Position numbers and translations under genes: made by a program
Assembly (NCBI GenBank): GCA_934045905.1
Contig: OW203762.1
Location: 14,726,345 to 14,790,344 of the forward strand
Source of the DNA: Leuctra nigra
Taxonomy: Eukaryota; Arthropoda; Insecta; Plecoptera; Leuctridae
Direction of reading: 5' to 3'
Length of the DNA: 64,000 bases
Part shown: positions 36,301 to 48,300 of the stretch, piece by piece
Layout of the letters: each line of letters opens with the position of its first letter
How positions within the stretch are numbered: the stretch's first letter is position 1
The notes under the pieces: generated by a model
Seen by the model: the letters and a program-made list of their open reading frames with translations, nothing else
What the model was told of the DNA's origin: nothing
The model's database searches: none

Positions 36301-39300
36301 CAGGTGAACGCCGCGACCAGAAAGCGCGGCGACGACCTCCTGGGCATGATCTCCCTGGACGTGATGAGCTACAAGATCTACGAGTCTGCGCCGGCGAGCT
36401 ACGACCTCTACATGGCGAGCTACGGCCGCTCGGGGACGGCGCAGGCGCAAGTGCAGACCAATGACGAGAACCTCGACGAGGAGACGCAGACGGACGAGGT
36501 GCGAGCCAAGGACGTCTGGACGCAGAAACCACCGGCGAGGGGCGCGGGCGTCGTGACGTCTACCGTCGAACAGGTATGAGGAGGTTCAGGTATAAGAGAT
36601 GTTATTCTTCAACGAAAACTAGAATGGCGTTGTGAAAAATATCCGACCGAATCGGGGCTTGAACCCGGGACCTCTCATTTGCGGGGCGAGAGCTCTACCA
36701 ACTGAGCTACCCGGTCGGACGGACGGACATAAGTCACAACACACTGATGAGGGTTAGAGATCTCCGAGGAGAATGGAATGAAGGTAGAGAAGCTCGCATT
36801 ACGAACTGTCATACCACCGGTGACGATACTGTCACCATGTCTCTTTGCACTTGCGTCTTCGCTTCGTAACTAGAATCTTCGGTCTTACTCGGCTGGACTA
36901 AAAGGTGAACATTGAAGATAATATTTCCTAAATATCGCTATAACTTTTGAACATTTCAACTTAAACCAACATTTTGAAAACCCACCGAACAAAATAATTC
37001 TTCAAACTTGTGTAAATTTTTTGTGTGGACTTTATACGCGGATTTAAACTGGATTCAGCAAAATTAACAATGACAAAATAAAAATAAAATTCGATATTAC
37101 CTAGGTAGTATTATTTTTGATAAAACTCGTAGTAATTGTACTAACCCAATGAAGGACTTGTTTTAGATAGTTAAATGTTTTGAAAAGTAAATTAAATTTG
37201 AAGATAAAACTAAAAGAAAAACAGTTTTCTGAATCTCGTGCAAGTCGTTTCACCTCAAGATTATAAGAGTATTCTCAGAATCTGTCGGATTACTATTAGG
37301 TATACGAACTTTTCACTAAACATAAAGTAAATTAATAACATAATTAAAGAAATATTTCTGTGAATATTTGTCCGGTTTACGATCTCAGAATAAATTGACC
37401 ACTTAGTTACTCTTTAAAATCATAATTAAGATGTATGTAAGTATTGTACCTATCAATGCTAGTTATATTGTACCACGAGGGAAGCATCTAATCTTTGTTT
37501 TTGTTATTTATACATTTAAAAATTGTCTCGATTGGATTACGAATAAGTATGAAGGGTACAGGGAAAGAACGCTATAAGTCCATGTGAAAAAAGTGAGTGT
37601 AAGGTGTAATTAATCTAGTAGTGATTTTTATGAGCTTTCTGAATACACCCTCGGTTTCTGGAAAATGTTGCCACAAAGTCTTGAAAAACGCACGTGAAAT
37701 ATCGATTTGTAAGTAAGAAAGATACAAGTTTCAACATAAAATTCTCAGTTTCATCCGAATGTGACTTAGAGCGTTCTTTCCCTGTATATCCTTCGTTATA
37801 TGTTCCCAGGAATAAGAAGGTATTTTATGTTCGTAAAAGCAGATAATTAAGACTTGGCGTAGCGATATAAAAAAGATGTAGGAAAACATCTCTCAACATA
37901 CCTAGGTACCAATTGCTTAAATTTCCTCAGACCACTCCTGCTGGAGTTACTGAATCAGTCGTTATCATTGTTAAAAGATAGCCAAGCTCCTAAAGATCAA
38001 GTAAGCAATGTGAACCGTTGTCTACGGTAGTAGCTTCTTCAATGTCTATCCGACCAAAGTGTTGGTAAAAGTGAAATTCGTAAATTTCTTAAATATTCTT
38101 TGCATGTTAACGACTTATGCAGCGAAACGGTGACTGGGAAGATGAAACTACGGCAAGATAGGGTAGGAGGTCTCTGTGTACTGGAATTGAGGGAGCGCAT
38201 CCTGCAGGATTAGATCGATATTGATTGTACTTTCTCTGTTGACCTCATGATGCTACTGTACTCAAGAGAGGATCTAGCCTACACATACAAAACTGTTTTT
38301 GTTTCATAATATTTGTTGAATGATTGATAATCAGTGGACGAGACAACGTGTCTTTGGTTGTGTAATCGAATAGAACACGAAGACCTAATTGCCAACCTAT
38401 GTGAGCCATGGCGAAAAGCAAGTCGAAGCGACAGGGGTTTGAGTCCAATCGGCGGTTGATCTTTTCTAATAAATTTGACTTGCATCGTTCATTGACAAGT
38501 TTAACGCATGCTATTAAGGTAAAAAAGATAGGCAAGTTCCTTGAACTCTGTTATATATATTTAACAGCGTTAAGTTAATCGAGATCAAGTGCCCAATGTG
38601 AACCAGGTATCTGGACAGCGATCCGGATACTCGGGTTCAACCCCCGCAACTGACTTATCTTGTGGTTTCTCACAGTCGAGAGGCAAATGCTGGGAAGGTT
38701 CATTGCTACTTGGCCTTCTTCTCACATCCTTCCCTGCGTTCCCATTCATAATCATACAGAGCAAGTTGGTTCAGGCAGTAACCAGGACGTCCACTCTTGA
38801 AGTCCCGTGTTCTGTTCCTGCGTGCGTCCTTCCTGACTTAGATTATTCGTGGCTTCTCTATGTCGAAAGGTAAATGTTGGGAAGGTTCCCTACTAAATAA
38901 TCTGCCACTACCGCCTCTCTCTCACCCATTACCATTTCATCTGCACCAACATCTCCGTATCTTCATATTTATTCATTCGTCGCCATTTACCATTTATACA
39001 CGTTTGGTAATGATTTTTATTATTTGTCAAAATCGTATAAAATACTATTAAATTAATGTTTTCCTGACTTTCACAATTGATTAGTTTCACAGACTGTCGC
39101 ACTTGCCAATGTCACTTCTGGTTGCAATTAAAGTGGATCTGACCGCAGAATCCGAGAGCTCCGTGTCGTTTTGATGAGTTGTAAATCTGACAGAACTGTG
39201 ATTTCCCGTGTTAAGCTGATTAATTGAACTGGTTTTCACCGAGTTTAATGAGCATCGTAACCGAGCGAACCATTTGTGTTTATTGCTCGGATCGCACAGT

Positions 39301-42300
39301 GAATGCAGCTGCAGCTCTTATACATGCACAGTTTTACTGCTGTTATATGGAGCTAAATTACTCACTTTCGATTTAGTGAACTGAATATGGATACTAAACT
39401 CTTTAAAGTAAAAGTATATTCGTAAAGTTATAATTAAAAAATGTAAAGTAAGTATTGTATAAATTATGTTATTTCTACTCTCTGTACACGAGTGAAGGGA
39501 AATTGAATCTAAGGAAATGATCCTTTCTTAAGATACATTTTAACACATTTTAAGTTGTAAAAATTCCACGCAATTGGAAGTAAAATAGCTCAAAATTTCA
39601 GTTTTTTCGGAATTCAAAATAGAAACATACACTGCAAAGAACGAAGCATTTTCTAGAGATTAAACCCATGAAAACACTCTGCATAAAAAGACAGCCAAGT
39701 CTCCTCAACTAAAAATATAAATGAAATAAAAATAATGAGAGAAACGGGCCACACAATAAAAGGCCAAGTCATCAAGTTAATTCAAAAATATTTATTGATC
39801 AGAAATAGAATAGGTATCTCTACGAATGCACTCTACTGAATAACCGTAGAGCAAAGTATTTTTTGATAATTAAAAATAATTTCTGCGAACGAGTATAATA
39901 CCTATGTATTGCTTGGCAAAATGTCTTGCTAAAGCATAAAGCAACTTTTCTGGTTCACCCAACCAGGATAAGTAGCTAATTCGGTTATCATCAACAAGAA
40001 TTATTGTTATAGTCCAGTAATTGTGTGATTGTACCCACCACTAATTGCAACAGAAGGTTTCAATATATGAATCGATTTAGAAAAATTTCCTCTACAACAT
40101 ATCCAAAATCGCCCAAAATCGCTGTACGGAAAAAGGGTTTTAATGACTTTTTAAGTTAATTTCCCATGTTAATTCCATCTTGCAAAAAAAAAATCATGTA
40201 ACTTCGATTTTGACGAAACTTGGCAGAATTGTTCACCATCCTAAATGAACACAAATAGCTCCCTGAGCGTTTTCCTTTAAGTCTCATCGTTTGGGAAATA
40301 TGGTCCATTGAAAAGTCATGTTTTCGAAGATTTAAGTCACTTTGAGTGTAATTTGACGTTTTGCGAGGTCCATATTTCCCAAACGATAAGAATTAGAGGA
40401 AAACGCTCAGAGAGCTATTTGTGCTCATTTAGGATGGTGAACAATTCTGCCAAGTTTCGTCAAAATCGGAGTTACATGAAAGAAAGTTTTTTTTGCAAGA
40501 TGGAATTAACATGGGAAATTAACTTAAAAAGTAATTAAAACCCTTTTTCCGTACAGCGATTTCGGTCGATTTTGGATATGTTGTAGAGGACACTTTTCTG
40601 AATCGAACGGTACCAAAAACGCTTCTGTTGCAATTAGTGGTGGGTTATGCTGATTTTTTCACTAGAATTACTGGACTATTAGGCCAACCAGATAAATTTT
40701 ACCATCTCTTTTATTTGCAACATCAACAAAATGTTATTATTTATTCGAAATGTCGTTGTAAACATCGAACCTGATACTTGTCTGTCCCAGGACCGACTGG
40801 GTGTCGGCGGCGACGTGCCACCTTCTCACACCAAGCCGTGAGCGAGCCTGGACGACTTCCTCGCGCGCGTCGACGGCATCATGACGGCGGCGATCCAGAA
40901 GGGCGGAGGTCACGATGCCTGATACCTGATACTTGTCTGTCCCAGGACCGACTGGGTGTCGGCGGCGACGTGCCACCTCCTCACACCAAGCCGCGAGCGA
41001 GCCTGGACGACTTCCTCGCGCGCGTCGCCGGCATCATGACGGTGGCGATCCAGGAGGGCGGAGGTCGCGATGCGTTGAGGAAGAACACGACCGACATCGG
41101 CTTCAGCAAGGGGTTCGTGAAGCTCAAGGTCAAAGCGTTGCCCTTCCTCAAGGGCAGGGCGGTGACGTTGTTGCGCTACCCAGCCGGCCAGTCGAACACA
41201 CTGCTCACGGTGCACGCAGCGGGGTTGGAGGTCAGTTACGATTCAGCACGATTTCAAATTTTCAGTGACTATTTGACATTTTTTATTAGCATGCGAACGA
41301 CGGCCATATGCAAAGTGCAAACGACTGACAATTGCATTTTTTCCCTAAAATGTCTTGTTTTTTGAAGAAATTGTTTCCTCGAATATTTGGCTGGAAAAGT
41401 TCATAGAAATGTAGGTATGGAAATACCAATGACGGCAATACATAGAAATAACTAAATGTGTTGTCAATATCAAATCATCACCACTGAAGAAATTATTTGA
41501 ATATCGAGAAATTGTAATCTTGATTACAAAAATGTTATGTGTTTTTGGTGCCACTTGCAGAAAATTATTAAAAAAGCGGTCGATCGGTTTTGGCTGTTGA
41601 ATAAAAATTCATTAGTACAATGCAATAAAATCATAATTAAAATAGCTCATAACATAATTATTGAACCATGCTACTGCGGGGAAAAATTTCACCGTGAATA
41701 AATAAAATTAATAATAATCATTATTACAAAGACGTTACTAGAGAAGGAAGGGCTCATTGGCAAAAAAAATAATTGTGGTCCCCTCACCCCCAATATCGCC
41801 GATCATTTAATTTAAACGAATGCCTTTTTGCGCACCCTTTCAGGATTGATTTCTCGCCAGATAAGATACCTACATTCACTTTCACACATCCACTCAACTT
41901 ACAAATTTACATTATATTTTAAGGGGGTGAAATCCTTGCAGGAGATTTTTTCGATTTTTGTATTTTTCAATACGAGTTTTAAATTTTTGTTAAAAATGCC
42001 CTGCACTAACACTTTAGTCCTCTAGTAAAGGGGCCGTGTACCTGGTTGTAAATTCAATCGGGTCAAATCAGAAAATATAATAAAATTAATTGCACTTGCC
42101 ATATCCGAGAATAGTGCCCCCCATGCCATTGGCCCCGTGGCATTTGCCGGCCCAGCCACCCGGTAGTTACGCCACTGCATGATTACCTCTATGATACATT
42201 TGTCTCATTAAAACCTCTTCCGTAATATCGATACGTGTCGTTTTACACTCACTCGATAATTTACTCGTTTAAGTCAGATTTAAGCAAAGATTTTATGACG

Positions 42301-45300
42301 ATTAGGAGATCACACGACAATAATCTTTTCTTTCATACACACACACATTCTACATCTGATCCTTGACTTGCCGATCTCGATGTTCTCTCCTACAGACTCA
42401 CGTCGACGCCGACGCCCGGCAGCGTCGCAGCGTCTTGTGCGTGTGGAGCGTCTCGACGCCGGCGACGCCGCAACACGTGTTGGCGTCGTGGCGCGACGTG
42501 ACGGCGGCGTGCTTCGACGCCGACCGCGCGACGCTCGTGCTCGCCGGTCTGGACGACGGCGCCGTCTGCTGCTGGGACTTGAGGGAGGCGGCGACCAGTC
42601 ACGAGCAGGTCAACGACGCCGAGGTCAAGTGGCTGCTCAGGTCGCCGTCGTACTCCACAGGTACACACGTCAGCTGGCACACTTACACTTTCAATATGTA
42701 TACGATAGGTAGTTCTTGTGAAGTAACAGATAAACTTACTCAGAAAAAATATAATAACTTTTTGTTATTTTTTTGCCAGAGAATGAAATGTACATCTTGA
42801 CTTTTCTCTCAGTTTTTTTCGAGTACATTTCATCTAAGTATCCAACAATTTTATTTCGATCCGCCATGAAATGGATATAATTTTGAAGACCACACAACAA
42901 AATCACTCTTTTCAAAATCAAATTCATAAAACTGAAGATTGGAAACAAAAAATCATTTTACTGATTATGTGATTGAGAAATTTTGATGTGAATATAGACA
43001 AAAGCCTCATGAAATGAGATAATTCAACGTTATGATTGAGAATTATGCAAAGTACGATGGCCATAATTTGTAAGTTGACGCCAGTATCAACGCTCCTACC
43101 CAAGAAGTGAGTGAGTTATTACTGTGCTCCGACGATCTCCTGTATGTTGCAGCCGAGGTGTTGAAGGACGAGGGACACTCTGGTCCAGTACTCTCACTCC
43201 AGCCTCTCATCGACAAGGACTCTGCCAACAGCGGCGAGTTCGCGCCGTCGCAAGTAAGTCGCTGCAACAGGTTTCATTGCATCGGAATCATCACGTGTCA
43301 TTGATCCTCTTGAGATGAGTGATGACTGCTGGAGGCACAGTAGAGAGATTTATTTACCTTTCAGTGAGGCATTCGTCACTTGTGGTATAGTAATTGTCCC
43401 GGTTCTGTAACATCTCTCATCGCAGTAATAAATAATAAAATTAGATTTCATCTTCGCAGTTCTAATGGTGAACGATTAGTTCTATTTAGTTAGTCTATTT
43501 AGTTCTATTTTATTTAGTTCTGTCAATATTCACACATTTGGTAAAACTAAATTGTAGTTTTACCAAATGTGTGAATATTGACATATTTCTTTCAATTACA
43601 CAATTATTTATAACAATAACTCGCTTTCAACTCAAATCAAATATTTAGAGAACCTAAATAAAGAGACTTTTACACGTTCCATTTACATTATGGAACAAAA
43701 ACGACGTGTTCACTTGGTCAAACATAAACGACATTCGAAAGAAATAGACTGGCTAAAAATGATTTGATGCCATCATCGGATGAAGTCTATGTTATAACAT
43801 CTTTATCAAATTTTAGAAGATGAGCTCTGATTTCATAGATAATATCAGGATTCGGGTATCAGGATTGATGGGATTGATGGGATTGATTGTCCAGTCCGTT
43901 TCGTCCATATACAGTTTTTGTTGTGCCAAGTGTATCTAAAACCTTCTGCTTATAACATCAAAAATATGTTTCATTCCAGGGGTGGGATTACATAAAATGA
44001 TAACTATCTTGTCACAGTGACAAGCTTCTCACTCAATGTTATTCACGGCCTTCTAGGGACTTGTCACCGTGATAAGAAAGTTATCATTTTATGTGATCAC
44101 ATCCCTGTACTCCACAAACTGTCACCGATTGAACCTTCCATCCCCTCAAATTTGACATAAATGACAGTTGGCTGAACTTACAACTCTGAACTTTGAACTT
44201 TTTGTCCTGTGTCCAGGTGTGCAGTCTGGAAGAGAGCGGCGTCGTGATCATCTGGACAGTGATCCAGAGTGTGGAGTCCGGGATGAAGTCTGGAGTGGCT
44301 GACCAGGATCTGGGAATGGCCTACTGGGGCAGAGTCCGGCTGGTCAAGTCGGCTTCTGTTGCGCTAGAAGACAATCTACAGATGTAAGTCAGACACTTTG
44401 TATTTTCATTTCGTTCGATCTTATGTTGTCTTAGGCAATAACGGATTGGACTTGCACTCCGTATGACTGGGTTCGATGCTCGCGGCCGACATTTCTGACT
44501 GTTTTACCTTAGTCGAGAGACAAATGATGGTAAGGTTCCCTACTAAGAAGCAACGATCGCATCCTTCCAACCATCCATTCCTACATCCATTCCTACCATC
44601 CATTCCTACAACTGCATTTAGTGAATGCAGTCACTAGAAACCGAGCTGACCTATCGATTGCAACCCACAAAACATCGAAATATAAATCGTCTTTCGCTTA
44701 CGCTTCGGCGAAAGCCTATAATGATGTGCCAACCAAGCCAAAAGACTCATGTGTAGGTGTGTTCAATAAAATGTTAAAGAATCACTTGTTTGCAATTGGG
44801 TGTTACAAGGAACAGGTCTGAACTCCCGTACAATAGTAATTAAGCTTTAGCTTATCTTTAAACTTATCTGTTTTAAATTAATCTTGTAGCTATCATACCT
44901 CATTATTTTGATTAGGTACTGCTAGAGTTTCAACTTACGCTTTGTAGTAACCCTATAGTATAGGTATGGTATTTATTAATTTTTTATCTTTTAACTATTT
45001 TATAACTATCTTGACTATTACTTTCGCAAGTATGCCTTCTTATGTAGTTATATTGTTCAGTGTGACTACTATCTTAAATAGATAATATGTTTTAGTTGTT
45101 TTTTAAACAGGTTACATGGTAGATCAACAATGACAAATGAGTTAATTATAATGTTGAATGTCGCCTTTTTGTATGTATATAAATGTGCAAATAAAGATAA
45201 ATTGAAATTGAAATTGAAATCATATTTATATTTGTATTATCAAAGACTGTATAGCTGAATTTGTCATCTTCATTTCCATTCATTATTTTCCATTAGCATA

Positions 45301-48300
45301 GTTGCAGAACAGTGAGATTTTAAACACCACAATCGCACGCAAACAATCAACATATGAATTTAAAAAATAACAATCGTCGTTTTATTAGAAATGTAGTTTT
45401 TAAATTATCATTTTGTGGCCAAAAAGTTGGTTTAGACTTTTCAAGCAAGACTGTGTCCAATCATAGGTCCACTCCTCACTTATGGATTGCATGTACTTGC
45501 CAGGGACCCGCTGTTGCTGAGCAACCTTCTCTTCACGAACCTGCGCACCAACACCGACGACTGCAACCACCTCTACGTCACGACCAACACCGGTCACGTG
45601 GTACACGGACTCAAGAGCGGCGCCAAACCGACGCCTCGGCTCTACCACGCGCGATCAGGTGAGTACGTCACACACACATGGCGGCTAGACCACCTCTACG
45701 TCACGACCAACACTGGTCACGTGGTACACGGACTCAAGAGCGGCGCCAAACCGACGCCTCGGCTCTACCACGCGCGATCAGGTGAGTACGTCACACACAC
45801 ATGGCGGCTAGACCACCTCTACGTCACGACCAACACCGGTCACGTGGTACACGGACTCAAGAGCGGCGCCAAACCGACGCCTCGGCTCTACCACGCGCGA
45901 TCAGGTGAGTACGTCACACACACATGGCGGCTAGACCACCTCTACGTCACGACCAACACCGGTCACGTGGTACACGGACTCAAGAGCGGCGCCAAACCGA
46001 CGCCTCGGCTCTACCACGCGCGATCAGGTGAGTACGTCACACACACATGGCGGCTAGACCACCTCTACGTCACGACCAACACCGGTCATGTGGTACACGG
46101 ACTCAAGAGCGGCGCCAAACCGACGCCTCGGCTCTACCACGCGCGATCAGGTGAGTACGTCACACACACATGGCGGCTAGACCACCTCTACGTCACGACC
46201 AACACTGGTCACGTGGTACACGGACTCAAGAGCGGCGCCAAACCGACGCCTCGGCTCTACCACGCGCGATCAGGTGAGTACGTCACACACACATGGCGGC
46301 TAGACCACCTCTACGTCACGACCAACACCGGTCACGTGGTACACGGACTCAAGAGCGGCGCCAAACCGACGCCTCGGCTCTACCACGCGCGATCAGGTGA
46401 GTACGTCACACACACATGGCGGCTAGACCACCTCTACGTCACGACCAACACCGGTCACGTGGTACACGGACTCAAGAGCGGCGCCAAACCGACGCCTCGG
46501 CTCTACCACGCGCGATCAGGTGAGTACGTCACACACACATGGCGGCTAGACCACCTCTACGTCACGACCAACATCGGTCACGTGGTACACGGACTCAAGA
46601 GCGGCGCCAAACCGACGCCTCGGCTCTACCACGCGCGATCAGGTGAGTACGTCACACACACATGGCGGCTAGACCACCTCTACGTCACGACCAACACCGG
46701 TCACGTGGTACACGGACTCAAGAGCGGCGCCAAACCGACGCCTCGGCTCTACCACGCGCGATCAGGTGAGTACGTCACACACACATGGCGGCTAGACCAC
46801 CTCTACGTCACGACCAACACCGGTCACGTGGTACACGGACTCAAGAGCGGCGCCAAACCGACGCCTCGGCTCTACCACGCGCGATCAGGTGAGTACGTCA
46901 CACACACATGGCGGCTAGACCACCTCTACGTCACGACCAACACCGGTCACGTGGTACACGGACTCAAGAGCGGCGCCAAACCGACGCCTCGGCTCTACCA
47001 CGCGCGATCAGGTGAGTACGTCACACACACATGGCGGCTAGACCACCTCTACGTCACGACCAACACCGGTCACGTGGTACACGGACTCAAGAGCGGCGCC
47101 AAACCGACGCCTCGGCTCTACCACGCGCGATCAGGTGAGTACGTCACACACACATGGCGGCTAGACCACCTCTACGTCACGACCAACACCGGTCACGTGG
47201 TACACGGACTCAAGAGCGGCGCCAAACCGACGCCTCGGCTCTACCACGCGCGATCAGGTGAGTACGTCACACACACATGGCGGCTAGGCCACCTCTACGT
47301 CACGACCAACACCGGTCACGTGGTACACGGACTCAAGAGCGGCGCCAAACCGACGCCTCGGCTCTACCACGCGCGATCAGGTGAGTACGTCACACACACA
47401 TGGCGGCTAGGCCACCTCTACGTCACGACCAACACCGGTCACGTGGTACACGGACTCAAGAGCGGCGCCAAACCGACGCCTCGGCTCTACCACGCGCGAT
47501 CAGGTGAGTACGTCACACACACATGGCGGCTAGACCACCTCTACGTCACGACCAACATCGGTCACGTGGTACACGGACTCAAGAGCGGCGCCAAACCGAC
47601 GCCTCGGCTCTACCACGCGCGATCAGGTGAGTACGTCACACACACATGGCGGCTAGGCCACCTCTACGTCACGACCAACATCGGTCACGTGGTACACGGA
47701 CTCAAGAGCGGCGCCAAACCGACGCCTCGGCTCTACCACGCGCGATCAGGTGAGTACGTCACACACACATGGCGGCTAGACCACCTCTACGTCACGACCA
47801 ACACCGGTCACGTGGTACACGGACTCAAGAGCGGCGCCAAACCGACGCCTCGGCTCTACCACGCGCGATCAGGTGAGTACGTCACACACACATGCGGCTA
47901 GACCACCTCTACGTCACGACCAACACCGGTCACGTGGTACACGGACTCAAGAGCGGCGCCAAACCGACGCCTCGGCTCTACCACGCGCGATCAGGTGAGT
48001 ACGTCACACACACATGGCGGCTAGACCACCTCTACGTCACGACCAACACCGGTCACGTGGTACACGGACTCAAGAGCGGCGCCAAACCGACGCCTCGGCT
48101 CTACCACGCGCGATCAGGTGAGTACGTCACACACACATGGCGGCTAGACCACCTCTACGTCACGACCAACACCGGTCACGTGGTACACGGACTCAAGAGC
48201 GGCGCCAAACCGACGCCTCGGCTCTACCACGCTCGATCAGGTGAGTACGTCACACACACATGGCGGCTAGACCACCTCTACGTCACGACCAACACTGGTC

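Noticed and set aside
40737..41215. Long - strand frames over exon 7
   Set aside because: They are shadows of the GC-rich + strand exon, which matches WDR60 in phase with its neighbours.
43085..43253. Exon 9 starting after the better-looking AG at 43084
   Set aside because: The phase-1 join from exon 8 would run into TGA within nine codons; the AG at 43074 keeps the frame and the WDR60-like STxDxxxxSIN sequence.
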